From Peptoniphilus_A harei_B (GTDB lineage Bacteria; Bacillota; Clostridia; Tissierellales; Peptoniphilaceae), in contig JAWGHR010000009.1 in NCBI GenBank assembly GCA_032560695.1, forward strand, positions 1-64,000: a stretch of 64,000 bases of DNA, given 5' to 3'. Positions 51,712-60,391 of the stretch are shown here, in pieces (position 1 is the first letter of the stretch; each line of letters opens with the position of its first letter). The notes under the pieces are model-generated. The model worked only from the letters and a program-made list of their open reading frames with translations, was not told the DNA's origin and did not search any database. A program made the position numbers and the translations under genes.

Positions 51712-52927
51712 ACTTTTAGCACCAGCAGGTGATATAAATAAATTAAAAACTGCAGTGGAATATGGTGCCGATGCAGTGTACCTTGGAGGAGAGAGTTTTG
51801 GACTTAGAAAAGCTTCCAAAAACTTCTCCATGGAAGATATTAAGTGGGCAACGAATTATTTACATGAGAGGGGAAAGAAGATTCACGTAACTCTTAATAT
51901 AATTCCCCACAATGATGACATGGAAGGCGTAGAAGACTACATCAAAGAACTTTATGAAATTGGTGTTGATGCTCTAATAGTTGCTGACCCAGGTATGTTT
52001 ATGAAGGTTAAGGAAGTTGCACCAGATCTTCCAATCCATATTTCTACTCAAGGGTCAGTTACTAATGTGGAGACTGTAAAATTCTGGCAAAAACTAGGAG
52101 CAGAAAGAGTTGTAATGGCAAGAGAGCTAAGTCTAAAGGAAGTTGCTGATATAATTAAAGAAGTTGGCGACTCCATAGAAATTGAAACTTTTGCTCACGG
52201 TGCAATGTGCATGTCATACTCAGGAAGATGCCTTCTGTCAAACTACATGACTGGAAGAGATGCCAACATGGGAGACTGTGCCCAACCTTGCAGGTACAAG
52301 TACCACCTAGTTGAAGAAAAGAGGCCTGGAGAATATTTCCCAATAGAAGAACACGATGAGGGAACTTTTATAATGAACTCCAAGGACCTTTGCATGATTG
52401 AACACATTGACGAAATGATCGAAGCTGGTATTGCCAGCCTAAAGATCGAAGGTCGTGTAAAAAGTGAATACTACCTTGCAACAGTAATTAGGTCTTACAG
52501 AATGGCAATTGATTCATACTATGCAGACCCAGAAAATTACAAGTACGATCCATCTCTATTAGAAGAAATTAAAAAGGTAAGTCACAGGGACTTCACGACA
52601 GGTTTCTTCTACGGACAAGCTAATGAAAATTCACAAGTTTATGAAGACAACTCCTACATCAGGGGTTACGACTTTGTGGGAATTGTCCTAGACTATGATG
52701 AGGAAACAAAGATTGCAACAATTGAACAAAGAAATAGGGTCTTTGTTGGAGAAGAAATTGAAATCTTTGGACCTGGCGTAAAACATTTTGACTACAAGAT
52801 AGAAAAGATGTTAGATGATAAGGATATAGAAATCGACGTTGCAAATAAGGCAAAGCAAATTTTTAAAATTAAAATCGACCAACCTATTAAAAAAGGATTT
52901 ATTTTGAGGAGAGAAAATGAAGAATAA
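51698..52927 (+). CDS. trhP: Peptidase U32-family tRNA hydroxylation protein TrhP
   Basis: The 409-residue protein has ELLAPAGDINKLKTAVEYGADAVYLGG, AHGAMCMSYSGRCLLS and GDCAQPCRYKY, giving the four-cysteine cluster of the U32 family, and SKDLCMIEHI, LKIEGRVKSEYY. TrhP proteins are needed for prephenate-dependent 5-hydroxyuridine formation at tRNA position 34. B. subtilis needs two such genes; only one is present here. It overlaps trmR by 14 bases and udk by 11. Confidence 0.9.
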   Translation: MKKIELLAPAGDINKLKTAVEYGADAVYLGGESFGLRKASKNFSMEDIKWATNYLHERGKKIHVTLNIIPHNDDMEGVEDYIKELYEIGVDALIVADPGMFMKVKEVAPDLPIHISTQGSVTNVETVKFWQKLGAERVVMARELSLKEVADIIKEVGDSIEIETFAHGAMCMSYSGRCLLSNYMTGRDANMGDCAQPCRYKYHLVEEKRPGEYFPIEEHDEGTFIMNSKDLCMIEHIDEMIEAGIASLKIEGRVKSEYYLATVIRSYRMAIDSYYADPENYKYDPSLLEEIKKVSHRDFTTGFFYGQANENSQVYEDNSYIRGYDFVGIVLDYDEETKIATIEQRNRVFVGEEIEIFGPGVKHFDYKIEKMLDDKDIEIDVANKAKQIFKIKIDQPIKKGFILRRENEE

Positions 52928-53534
52928 GGCCTGTATTATTGGAATATGCGGTGGAAGTGGTAGTGGTAAGAGTACTGTTACCAAAAAACTAATTGATTTA
53001 ATTGGAAGGGACAAGGTCTCTGTTATTGAGCAGGACTCCTACTACAAGGACCAATCAAACTTGGTATTTGAGGAAAGAGTTAAGACAAACTATGACCATC
53101 CCCTTGCCTTTGACAATGACCTCTTGTTTGAACATTTAGAAATGTTAAAGAATGGCAAGTCTATTGAAAAGCCAATTTATGATTTTGCCCTTCACAACAG
53201 AAAAAAAGAAAAGGAAATTGTTGAGCCAAAACCAATTATTATTCTTGAGGGAATTTTAATCTTTAATGAAGTTAATCTAATAGACATCATGGACATAAAA
53301 GTTTTTGTAGACACTGATGCTGATGTGAGAATCATAAGAAGGATTAAGAGAGACATGCTTGAGAGAGGAAGGTCACTTGACTCAGTAATTGATCAGTACC
53401 TTTCCACAGTTAGACCATCACATCTCCAATTCGTTGAGCCATCAAAGAGGTATGCAGACCTAATTATCCCAGAGGGTGGCGAAAACGAAGTGGCCATAGA
53501 TATTTTGTACCAAAAAATTAAATCTTTGGTATAA
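52917..53534 (+). CDS. udk: Uridine kinase
   Basis: The 205-residue kinase has Walker A GICGGSGSGKSTVTKKL, EQDSYYKDQSNL, NYDHPLAFD, and PIIILEGILIF. RRIKRDMLERGRSLDSVIDQYLSTVRP is the lid and base-recognition segment. It salvages uridine and cytidine to monophosphates. It overlaps the U32 gene by 11 bases, as in the common yrrM-yrrO-udk order. Confidence 0.94.
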   Translation: MKNKACIIGICGGSGSGKSTVTKKLIDLIGRDKVSVIEQDSYYKDQSNLVFEERVKTNYDHPLAFDNDLLFEHLEMLKNGKSIEKPIYDFALHNRKKEKEIVEPKPIIILEGILIFNEVNLIDIMDIKVFVDTDADVRIIRRIKRDMLERGRSLDSVIDQYLSTVRPSHLQFVEPSKRYADLIIPEGGENEVAIDILYQKIKSLV

Positions 53535-53540
53535 AAGTGT

Positions 53541-53569
53541 TTGACAAGGGGTAACCTATGTGTTATCAT
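53541..53569 (+). promoter_or_regulatory. Promoter of infC-rpmI-rplT
   Basis: TTGACA (53541-53546), 17-base spacer, TATCAT (53564-53569), just after udk. Confidence 0.85.
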
Positions 53570-53575
53570 TGTTTT

Positions 53576-53700
53576 TGTTATTAAAGAAGAAGTCCGCTTC
53601 TCACCTAATGGCTCAGTCATTTAGGTTATTTGAAAATTACGATGAATTTGCGGGCATCTTTTTAGGTGCCTGCTTTTTTAATTTACGGAGGTGCTTAGAA
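53576..53700 (+). promoter_or_regulatory. infC leader attenuator (L20-leader type)
   Basis: The leader has a small hairpin AGAAG/CTTCT, a stem ACCTAA (53603-53608) with TTAGGT (53621-53626), and a terminator GCGGGCA (53650-53656) with TGCCTGC (53667-53673) followed by six T residues. In Firmicutes L20 binds such a leader and promotes termination, feeding back on infC-rpmI-rplT. The class is assigned from layout and position, not by a covariance search. A plus-strand open frame crossing it is not a gene. Confidence 0.75.
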
Positions 53701-54228
53701 ATTAAAGAACTTCAAATCAATGAAGAGATAAGAGAAAAGGAAGTCAGATTAGTAGATGATGAGGGCAATCAACTTGGTATTGTGTCCAAAAATCAAGCCA
53801 TCGACTTGGCTACAACTAAAAAACTTGACCTAGTGAACGTTGCGCCAAATGCAAAACCACCAGTATGTCGTATAATGGACTATGGTAAATACAGATACGA
53901 GCAAGAGAAAAAAGAAAAAGAAGCTAGAAAAAAGCAAAAAGTTATCAATGTTAAGGAACTAAGATTTAGTCCAAACATTGAAGATCATGACTTAAATACT
54001 AAAGCCAATAGAGCTATTGATTTCTTAAAAAACGGTGATAGAGTTAAGGTTTCAGTTAGATTTAGAGGTAGAGAGATGGGTCATACTGATCTTGGTAGAG
54101 AAGTTCTCGACAAGTTTTATGATTTAATTTCTGAGTATGGAGTTGTGGACAAAAAACCTAAAATGGAAGGAAGAAGTTTAGTTATGTTCCTTTCAGAAAG
54201 AAAAGACAGTGACAAGTCTGATAATTAA
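53701..54228 (+). CDS. infC: Translation initiation factor IF-3, apparent AUU start
   Basis: The 175-residue protein has the IF-3 N-domain (LQINEEIREKEVRLVDDEGNQLG, NAKPPVCRIMDYGKYRYEQ) and C-domain (ELRFSPNIEDHDLNTKANRAIDFL, VRFRGREMGHTDLG). There is no ATG, GTG or TTG at the right position: the frame reaches ATT at 53701, with GGAGG nine bases upstream, so AUU is the start. AUU starts let IF-3 limit its own translation in other bacteria. The upstream frame from 53560 runs through the terminator hairpin. Confidence 0.9.
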   Translation: MKELQINEEIREKEVRLVDDEGNQLGIVSKNQAIDLATTKKLDLVNVAPNAKPPVCRIMDYGKYRYEQEKKEKEARKKQKVINVKELRFSPNIEDHDLNTKANRAIDFLKNGDRVKVSVRFRGREMGHTDLGREVLDKFYDLISEYGVVDKKPKMEGRSLVMFLSERKDSDKSDN

Positions 54229-54239
54229 GGAGGATTTTT

Positions 54240-54431
54240 ATGGCAAAGATGAAAACTCACAGAGCTTCCGCAAAGAGGTTTAAGAGAACTGGTTCTGGAA
54301 AGCTTAAGAGATTTTACGCTTTTAAAGGACATTTAACAGGTAAAAAATCTGCTAAGAGATTAAGAAAATTAAGAAAGAGCAGTACGGTTTCTAAAGGTGA
54401 TCAAAGAAGAATTGATCACATGATCCCTTAA
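54240..54431 (+). CDS. rpmI: 50S ribosomal protein L35
   Basis: The 63-residue basic protein has MKTHRASAKRFKRTGSGKLKR and LTGKKSAKRLRKLRK, the L35 signature. AAGGAGG precedes the ATG; middle gene of infC-rpmI-rplT. Confidence 0.96.
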   Translation: MAKMKTHRASAKRFKRTGSGKLKRFYAFKGHLTGKKSAKRLRKLRKSSTVSKGDQRRIDHMIP

Positions 54432-54443
54432 TAGGAGGTAAAA

Positions 54444-54794
54444 ATGGCTAGAGTAAAAAGAGGCGTTAACGCTAAAAAAAGACATAAGAATATACTAAAG
54501 CAATCCAAGGGATATTTTGGTGCTAAATCAAAATTATTTAGAACTGCTAATCAAGCTGTTATGAAATCTCTTAACTATGCTTACATTGGTAGAAAACAAA
54601 GAAAAAGAGATTTTAGAAAACTTTGGATTACAAGAATTAATGCAGCTGCAAGAATTAATGGCATGAGCTATTCAAAATTCATTAGCGGCCTTAAGAAAGC
54701 AAATATCACTATTAATAGAAAGATGCTTTCTGAAATGGCAATTAATGATCCAGCTGGCTTTGCAAAACTAGTTGAAATTGCAAAAGAACAATAA
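54444..54794 (+). CDS. rplT: 50S ribosomal protein L20
   Basis: The 116-residue protein has ARVKRGVNAKKRHKNILKQSKGY and RKQRKRDFRKLWITRINAA, typical of L20. Besides its structural role it is the expected repressor acting on the infC leader. AGGAGG precedes the ATG. Confidence 0.97.
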   Translation: MARVKRGVNAKKRHKNILKQSKGYFGAKSKLFRTANQAVMKSLNYAYIGRKQRKRDFRKLWITRINAAARINGMSYSKFISGLKKANITINRKMLSEMAINDPAGFAKLVEIAKEQ

Positions 54795-54800
54795 ATAATT

Positions 54801-54822
54801 GCTCCCTATTGGGAGCTTTTTT
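54801..54822 (+). terminator. Terminator of infC-rpmI-rplT
   Basis: GCTCCC, loop TATT, GGGAGC and six T residues. Confidence 0.93.
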
Positions 54823-54862
54823 AGTAGAATAAGTTTGAATAAATTTATTTAAAGAGGAAATT

Positions 54863-56191
54863 ATGATTAGAAAATTAAAAAAGAATCCACCACTTATGGT
54901 TTGCCTTTCCTTCTTTGGCTTGATACTATTTGGGGCAATCTTATTAAATCTTCCCATGGCATCAGCTGATGGAAAGTCCATTGGATTTTTAAATGCCCTA
55001 TTCACATCAACATCAGCTTCTTGTGTGACGGGACTTATTGTTGCCAACACTGCCACTCAGTGGACAGTCTTTGGCAAACTTATAATTATTACCTTGATAC
55101 AAATTGGTGGTCTGGGCACCATGGTCTTCCTGTCCCTAATTGCCCTTGCCTTTAATAAAAAAATTGGGATCTCTGAGAGAAGAATTATAAAGGAACAAAC
55201 TAATGCCGACACGAGCAAGGGAATTATTAGGCTAGTAATTTATATTATTAAGTTTAGTTTAAGTGTAGAACTTATTGGGGCAGTCTTACTTGCCACAAGA
55301 TTTATACCTGACTTTGGATTTCAAAAGGGAATTTTATTTTCTCTTTTCCATTCCATCTCAGCTTTTTGTAACGCAGGCTTTGATATTATTGGAAACTCGC
55401 TTGTGGACTATGTAGACAGCACAATTGTAACTCTTGTTGTTGCCATCTCAATAATTATTGGAGGTCTTGGTTTTACAGTTTATATAGATATCTACAAGAA
55501 GAGAAGGTTTAAAAACCTAAGCCTTCACTCAAAGGTTGTCATTTCAATTACAGGAATTTTGCTTGTGCTTGGAACACTAGCTTATTTTATCTTGGAGCAC
55601 AAGAGTGCCTCCATGGAAGGATTGACACTTAAAGGTAAAATTTTGGCATCCTTCTTTATGTCATCTTCTGCAAGGACAGCTGGCTTTAACTCCATAGACA
55701 TTGGCAAGATGCAAGAAGGTTCAGTTATAGTGACAATTATGCTAATGTTCATTGGTGCGTCACCTGCATCAACTGGTGGTGGTATAAAGACTACAACTTT
55801 TGGTGTCTTGTTATTTTCAACCCTATCTGTTTTAAGGGGAAATGACGAAACAGAAATTTTCCACAAGACAATTTCACGTGACGCCCTCTTAAAGAGTCTT
55901 TGCATTTTTTCACTGGGATCTGCCTTGGTAATTTTTTCTTCCCTTTGTATAACTATCATCGAAGGTGGAAAATTTCTCTACCTAGACATCCTTTATGAAA
56001 TTGTATCAGCCATTGGAACAGTAGGAGTCACTAGGGGAATCACACCGAGCCTGAGTCCTCTTTCAAAATTAATATTAATAGTTTTAATGTATCTTGGAAG
56101 GGTTGGCGCAGCAACTCTTGGTATTGGAATTTTAAATAGAAAAAATAAGAAGCACACAAGATATTCTTATGGAAAAATTATAGTGGGGTAA
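54863..56191 (+). CDS. Trk/Ktr potassium uptake channel subunit (TrkH/KtrB family)
   Basis: The 442-residue membrane protein has the four pore-loop repeats of the Trk/Ktr/HKT superfamily, each with a selectivity glycine: TSASCVTGL, SISAFCNAGFDI, SSARTAGFNSID and AIGTVGVTRGI. GASPASTGGGIKTTTFGV is the family block forming the gating loop region. It takes up K+ and is controlled by the cytosolic RCK protein encoded 2 bases downstream. AGAGGAA precedes the ATG. Confidence 0.92.
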   Translation: MIRKLKKNPPLMVCLSFFGLILFGAILLNLPMASADGKSIGFLNALFTSTSASCVTGLIVANTATQWTVFGKLIIITLIQIGGLGTMVFLSLIALAFNKKIGISERRIIKEQTNADTSKGIIRLVIYIIKFSLSVELIGAVLLATRFIPDFGFQKGILFSLFHSISAFCNAGFDIIGNSLVDYVDSTIVTLVVAISIIIGGLGFTVYIDIYKKRRFKNLSLHSKVVISITGILLVLGTLAYFILEHKSASMEGLTLKGKILASFFMSSSARTAGFNSIDIGKMQEGSVIVTIMLMFIGASPASTGGGIKTTTFGVLLFSTLSVLRGNDETEIFHKTISRDALLKSLCIFSLGSALVIFSSLCITIIEGGKFLYLDILYEIVSAIGTVGVTRGITPSLSPLSKLILIVLMYLGRVGAATLGIGILNRKNKKHTRYSYGKIIVG

Positions 56192-56193
56192 AA

Positions 56194-56844
56194 ATGAAGA
56201 CATTTATTGTATTTGGCTGTGGTAGATTTGGTTCAACTGTGGCCACAAGATTATATGATTTAAAAAATGACGTTGTAGTTGTAGATTCAGACCATGAAAA
56301 AATTGATTTAATTAACGACAATGTAACTGAGGCCATTGTATGTGACCTTGAAGATGAAAAGGCAGTGGGAGAACTTGCTTTAAAAAATTATGACGTGGCA
56401 ATTGTTGCCATTGGAGAAAGCCTTGAGCCAGCAATTATGGCAGTCCTTGCATCAAAGGATGCTGGCATAGAAAAGGTTATTGCCAAGTCACCTTCCTATA
56501 GGTTTGGAAAAATCTTATTAAAGTGTGGAGCTGACAAGATAGTCTTCCCTGAAAGAGATATTGGCTACAGACTTGCAAATAATCTTTCCAACGACAACTT
56601 GCTTGACTCAGATGAAATATCTAAAGGTTATAGTTTTTATGACTTCAAGGCATCTGTAAAGACGAGTGGAAAAGAACTAAGTGAACTTGGACTTAGAGAA
56701 GACTACAACTTTAACATCTTGATGGTAAAGAGGAACGGAGAAAACTTTGTAAATCCAGACTCTGACTTTAAGATTAAGGAAGATGACACTTTGACAGTCT
56801 TGGCTTCAGACAAGGACATTAAAAAGTTTATAGAAGAAAATTAA
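56194..56844 (+). CDS. Trk/Ktr potassium uptake regulatory subunit (TrkA/KtrA family)
   Basis: The 216-residue protein has an N-terminal Rossmann RCK domain (FIVFGCGRFGSTVATRLYDL, VVDSDHEKIDLI) and a C-terminal TrkA-C domain (DFKIKEDDTLTVLASDKDI). It binds nucleotide and gates the adjacent channel. The single RCK unit matches KtrA rather than the doubled E. coli TrkA. Confidence 0.92.
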   Translation: MKTFIVFGCGRFGSTVATRLYDLKNDVVVVDSDHEKIDLINDNVTEAIVCDLEDEKAVGELALKNYDVAIVAIGESLEPAIMAVLASKDAGIEKVIAKSPSYRFGKILLKCGADKIVFPERDIGYRLANNLSNDNLLDSDEISKGYSFYDFKASVKTSGKELSELGLREDYNFNILMVKRNGENFVNPDSDFKIKEDDTLTVLASDKDIKKFIEEN

Positions 56845-56867
56845 AAATTATAAATAATAAAACAAAG

Positions 56868-56903
56868 GGACTAAGTCATTTGAGACCTAGTCCTTATTTT
56901 TTT
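56868..56903 (+). terminator. Terminator after the potassium uptake pair
   Basis: GGACTAAGTC (56868-56877) pairs with GACCTAGTCC (56884-56893) with one mismatch, then a T-rich tract. Confidence 0.85.
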
Positions 56904-56911
56904 GCAAATTT

Positions 56912-57085
56912 TTATATAAATTTTCTTATTACAAAATAATATAAAAGTATGAGCCAAGCTATGACGTGACAAGTAATGTTGACCCTCTTTCTTATTTTTT
57001 CATTTTTAATAATTTTTGTGTATTCAGTTAAAAAATATCCAAACAAAGCAGTAAAATAGATAATTATTTCAAGATATTTATTCAT
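56912..57085 (-). CDS. Small membrane protein of 57 residues, unknown function
   Basis: A minus-strand frame from ATG 57085 to TAA 56912 encodes two membrane helices: residues 4-20 (YLEIIIYFTALFGYFL) and about 36-53 (NITCHVIAWLILLYYFV). They are separated by a basic loop KIIKNEKIRKRV, a two-helix hairpin. A GGCGGTGG sequence lies 5-12 bases before the ATG, an imperfect ribosome site. The gene fills an otherwise empty 376-base gap. Hydrophobicity pattern and position argue for a real gene; expression is unproven. Confidence 0.5.
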   Translation of the reverse strand: MNKYLEIIIYFTALFGYFLTEYTKIIKNEKIRKRVNITCHVIAWLILLYYFVIRKFI

Positions 57086-57154
57086 AAAACCACCGCCTTC
57101 TTTAATTTTATCACAAAAAAATTTTAAGAAATAAAAATTATAAAAATCCTCTTA

Positions 57155-57183
57155 TTTACATATCTATATTTATAAACTACAAT
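57155..57183 (+). promoter_or_regulatory. Promoter of the DUF3048 lipoprotein gene
   Basis: TTTACA (57155-57160), 17-base spacer, TACAAT (57178-57183), 38 bases before the start. Confidence 0.55.
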
Positions 57184-57220
57184 TAAATTAATACATAAAA
57201 GAAATGAAAGAGGTAATCTT

Positions 57221-58324
57221 ATGAAAAAATTTAAAAAACTTTTACTTGTGGGCCTAGCAGCTACTACTTTAGTTGCCTGTGGCAAGACAACAGAAAATAA
57301 AAACCAAGCACCAGAAGTTAAAGAACCAGAAAAAATAGTTTACTACACACCACTTACTCATGAAGAGAGAGACAATGAAGAACAAAAAAATAAAAAAATC
57401 TTTGCAGTTATGCTTGATAATCACGACGATGCAAGACCTCAAGCACAAATCTCCAAGGCAGACATAATTTATGAGTACAGGGTTGAGGGCGAATTCACAA
57501 GATACATGGCCCTCTTCCAAAGTAACTTCCCAGAAAATGTGGGGCCAGTTCGTTCTGCAAGGCCTTACTTTGTCCAAACTGCCAAGGAATACAATGCAAT
57601 CTATGCCCACTGGGGTGGATCAGAAGCAGGACTTGCCGAAGTTAGAAGCAGAAATGTTGTTGACCTTGATGGGATTGCCCTTGAAGGTATAGTCTTCCAC
57701 AGAAACAAGGATGTTGGCAAGCGTGCGCCCCACAATGGATATATCTCGCTACCAGAACTTGAAAACTACCTAGTGGAAAAGGGAGTTGACGTAAATGACA
57801 ACACAGCTTCTCTTAACTTCTACGACAAGATTGCAGAAATTGAAGGCCTAGATGTAAAAGAAATAACACTAAACTTTAACCAAAACTACAAGACAAACTT
57901 TATCTATGACGAAGCCACTGGAAAATATAAATACATCCGACAAGGTCAGCCAGTTATTGATGAGGCCACAGGGGAAGAATTTTCTACAGATAACCTAGTT
58001 GTCCTCTTCCAAAAGGGAGTTGTTGCTGGACCTAAGGGAACTCTTAAACTTGCAAACATAGGGACTGGCACAGGACTTCTTCTTCAAAAGGGAAAACTTG
58101 CCCCAATAACTTGGGAAAAGGAAAATGAAGATGCAAGGACAATCTTAAAATATCCTGATGAAACTGAAGTTAAATTCTACCCAGGCAGAACTTTCTTCTC
58201 CATAGTTGATGAAGAAAAGGACGCAGTTTACCAAGTTCCAGAAACTGAAGGTCAAGCAGGTCAAGAAGGAGAAGGAAATAATACAGAAAACCAAAATCCA
58301 GGAAATCTTGAAAGTCAAAAATAA
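57221..58324 (+). CDS. DUF3048 lipoprotein (YerB family)
   Basis: The 367-residue precursor has lipobox LVAC. The mature protein matches DUF3048: FAVMLDNHDDARPQAQISKADIIYEYRVEGEFTRYMALF, VGPVRSARPYFVQTAKEYNAIYAHWGGS, then LVVLFQKG in the C-terminal part, ending in a Gln/Glu/Asn-rich tail. YerB-type proteins are envelope-associated with no firmly established function. AAGAGGTAA precedes the ATG. Confidence 0.88.
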   Translation: MKKFKKLLLVGLAATTLVACGKTTENKNQAPEVKEPEKIVYYTPLTHEERDNEEQKNKKIFAVMLDNHDDARPQAQISKADIIYEYRVEGEFTRYMALFQSNFPENVGPVRSARPYFVQTAKEYNAIYAHWGGSEAGLAEVRSRNVVDLDGIALEGIVFHRNKDVGKRAPHNGYISLPELENYLVEKGVDVNDNTASLNFYDKIAEIEGLDVKEITLNFNQNYKTNFIYDEATGKYKYIRQGQPVIDEATGEEFSTDNLVVLFQKGVVAGPKGTLKLANIGTGTGLLLQKGKLAPITWEKENEDARTILKYPDETEVKFYPGRTFFSIVDEEKDAVYQVPETEGQAGQEGEGNNTENQNPGNLESQK

Positions 58325-58370
58325 AATTAAAAAATCTTCTTTTGGGTAAGAAAGACTTAGAGGTGATTTT

Positions 58371-58871
58371 ATGATTAACATGACAAAAATCGACTATGTA
58401 ATAAATATAACTGGAGCGTCCTATGACATTGTGAGAAAGGCACTTTTAGACAGCGACGGGGACGTTGATGTAGCAATCTCTTATATTAGAGAAGGCAAGT
58501 ACGATGTAAATATTGATCCATCAAAGGTTTATGAAAATGAGGAAGAAAAAGAATCTGATCCCAAGGGAGAAAGAAAAACTGGAAGAGAATATGTTGATGA
58601 TGTTATCAACTATCTTGACGAAATTCTTGAAGCCATAAAGGAAATCTGGAGAAAGGGAAATGCCAGCAGGTTATTGGTGGAAAATAAGGGCGAAACTGTC
58701 CTATCACTTTCACTTACAACTTCTGCAATTGGTATGCTTCTAGCACTTCCAGCATCCCTACTTGGACTTTCTGCAGCCTATGTCTATGACTACTCCTTTA
58801 AGATCATCATGGACAATGGAGAAGTTATCGACGTCAAGGAATACCTAAAAGACAAGAGCAAATTTTTATAA
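58371..58871 (+). CDS. UBA-like plus DUF4342 protein
   Basis: The 166-residue protein begins with a UBA/TS-N-like three-helix domain (KIDYVINITGASYDIVRKALLDSDGDVDVAISYI). After a charged linker comes a DUF4342 domain (IKEIWRKGNASRLLVENKGETVLSLSL) whose later part has one or two hydrophobic segments (IGMLLALPASLLGLSAAYVY). Function is unknown; UBA-like domains of this kind resemble the N-terminus of EF-Ts. AGAGGTG precedes the ATG. Confidence 0.85.
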   Translation: MINMTKIDYVINITGASYDIVRKALLDSDGDVDVAISYIREGKYDVNIDPSKVYENEEEKESDPKGERKTGREYVDDVINYLDEILEAIKEIWRKGNASRLLVENKGETVLSLSLTTSAIGMLLALPASLLGLSAAYVYDYSFKIIMDNGEVIDVKEYLKDKSKFL

Positions 58872-58895
58872 AATTTATTAAAATTTATTAAAGTT

Positions 58896-58917
58896 AAGAG
58901 CCCCTCGGGGCTTTTTT
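58896..58917 (+). terminator. Terminator after the DUF4342 gene
   Basis: AGCCC, loop CTCG, GGGCT, with flanking A-T pairs and a T run. Confidence 0.88.
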
Positions 58918-58937
58918 CTTTAAGAAATGAGGAAAAA

Positions 58938-59684
58938 ATGATAATTACAAGTAAAAATAACAATACATACAAATTTTTAAAGGGACTTTTGGAGAAAAAG
59001 CACAGGCAAGAGAACAAGCTCTTCATGGTGGAGAAGCCTGTGGTCATAGAAGAGGCTGAGGAAATTGAGATTCATTATCTTGCCCTTAGTGAGTCTGCCT
59101 ACAAGGAAAACAAATTTGAAAATATTGTAAAAAATGTGGGACAAGACAAGATTTTTGTATTTTCTGATCATATTTTCAAAAATCTCTGCGACGCAGTGAC
59201 TTCTCCTGGCATAATTGCCTACTATTCCTACCTTCACAGGGACTTTGACAGGACTTCTGGAAAATTTATCTACCTTGACGACATAAGGGAGCCAGGCAAT
59301 CTCGGGGGGATAATACGTTCTGCGGATGCCTTGGGTCTTGACGGCCTTATAATTTCTCCTGAATCCTGCGACCTTTACAATCCAAAGACTGTGAGGTCCT
59401 CTATGTCCTCCATCTTTAGATTGCCAATTTACTTTATGTCTCGAGAAGACTTGGTAAACTTAGACTTCAATATTATTGCAACATCACTTGAAAACTCTAC
59501 TTCAACAAGAGACTACGACTTCAAGGACAAGGACATAGTTGTAATTGGCAACGAAGCCAAGGGAGTTTCAGACTTTTTAATGTCCCATGCCAAGGGATTT
59601 TTAAATATCCCAATTTCTGACAAGGTTGACTCCCTCAATGCCAATGTTGCAGCATCAATTATAATTTACGAGATGATGAAATGA
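58938..59684 (+). CDS. TrmH/SpoU-family RNA 2'-O-methyltransferase
   Basis: The 248-residue SPOUT enzyme has an N-terminal substrate-binding domain (residues 1-90) and the knotted catalytic domain: DDIREPGNLGGIIRSADALG (motif 1), VIGNEAKGVSDFL (motif 2) and IPISDKVDSLNANVAASIIIYE (motif 3). It methylates 23S rRNA or tRNA ribose; the exact target is not predictable. GAGGAAA precedes the ATG. Its end overlaps the next gene by 4 bases. Confidence 0.92.
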   Translation: MIITSKNNNTYKFLKGLLEKKHRQENKLFMVEKPVVIEEAEEIEIHYLALSESAYKENKFENIVKNVGQDKIFVFSDHIFKNLCDAVTSPGIIAYYSYLHRDFDRTSGKFIYLDDIREPGNLGGIIRSADALGLDGLIISPESCDLYNPKTVRSSMSSIFRLPIYFMSREDLVNLDFNIIATSLENSTSTRDYDFKDKDIVVIGNEAKGVSDFLMSHAKGFLNIPISDKVDSLNANVAASIIIYEMMK

Positions 59685-60367
59685 CCTATGTATTAGTGGC
59701 AGAAAACTTTCCAGAAGAGTCTGCAGAAAAATTAAAAAAATATGGTCGAGTAGTTAGGACCAAGACAAACGCAAGGGTCTTAAAGGGACTTGATACCCAC
59801 CCAGACATCTTGGTCCATCCACTTCCAAGTGGAGATTTAGTGGTAGATAGGGATAATTTTGGCTATTACGAAGAGATTATTGGAGACAAAAAAATTATCC
59901 CCTCACATTCATCTTTATCTGGGAAATATCCAAGTGACATCCACCTCAATGCCTTTGCCTTTAAGAATATTTTCATCCACAACTTAAAGCACACAGACCA
60001 AGTCATCCTAGATTACTATAAAAATCGTGGCTACGAACTGGTAAATATCAAGCAGGGCTATGCCAAGTGCTCCTGCCTTGTGACAGAGGACTTTGTCATC
60101 ACAAGTGACGGTGGAATTTATGAAAGCCTAAGGGACTTGATTCCCATTTATAAGATAGACCACGGGCAAATTAAACTCCAAAACTTCAACTATGGTTTTA
60201 TTGGTGGGGCGACTGGAGTCTTGGGCAAAAAAATATTCTTCACAGGCGACTTTTCTCAACACTCATCCCATGAAGAAATTTTAAAAATAATAAGTAATTA
60301 TGACTATGAAATTGAAGTTTTGTCTAAAGACTCAATAGAAGATTACGGTTCTATTTATTTTATTTAA
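59681..60367 (+). CDS. Pentein/GME-fold-like protein (DUF6873-type)
   Basis: The 228-residue protein has repeated beta-beta-alpha-beta units with DILVHPLPSGDLVVDRDNF, INIH-type elements, GYAKCSCLVTEDFVITSDGGIY and GFIGGATGVLGKKIFFTGD. This is the look of guanidine-modifying-enzyme (pentein) fold proteins of the DUF6873 group in Clostridia. A cysteine pair KCSC is conserved-looking. Catalysis is not established. The overlap with the methyltransferase gene suggests co-translation. Confidence 0.7.
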   Translation: MTYVLVAENFPEESAEKLKKYGRVVRTKTNARVLKGLDTHPDILVHPLPSGDLVVDRDNFGYYEEIIGDKKIIPSHSSLSGKYPSDIHLNAFAFKNIFIHNLKHTDQVILDYYKNRGYELVNIKQGYAKCSCLVTEDFVITSDGGIYESLRDLIPIYKIDHGQIKLQNFNYGFIGGATGVLGKKIFFTGDFSQHSSHEEILKIISNYDYEIEVLSKDSIEDYGSIYFI

Positions 60368-60391
60368 AACTTTTATAAAAATGACAAGCAT

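Noticed and set aside
53560..53700. N-terminal extension of IF-3 from ATG 53560
   Set aside because: It would place the start before the predicted transcript start and run coding sequence through the leader hairpins and terminator.
55582..55959. Minus-strand 125-residue open frame inside the potassium channel gene
   Set aside because: Shadow of a strongly supported membrane protein; no start signals.
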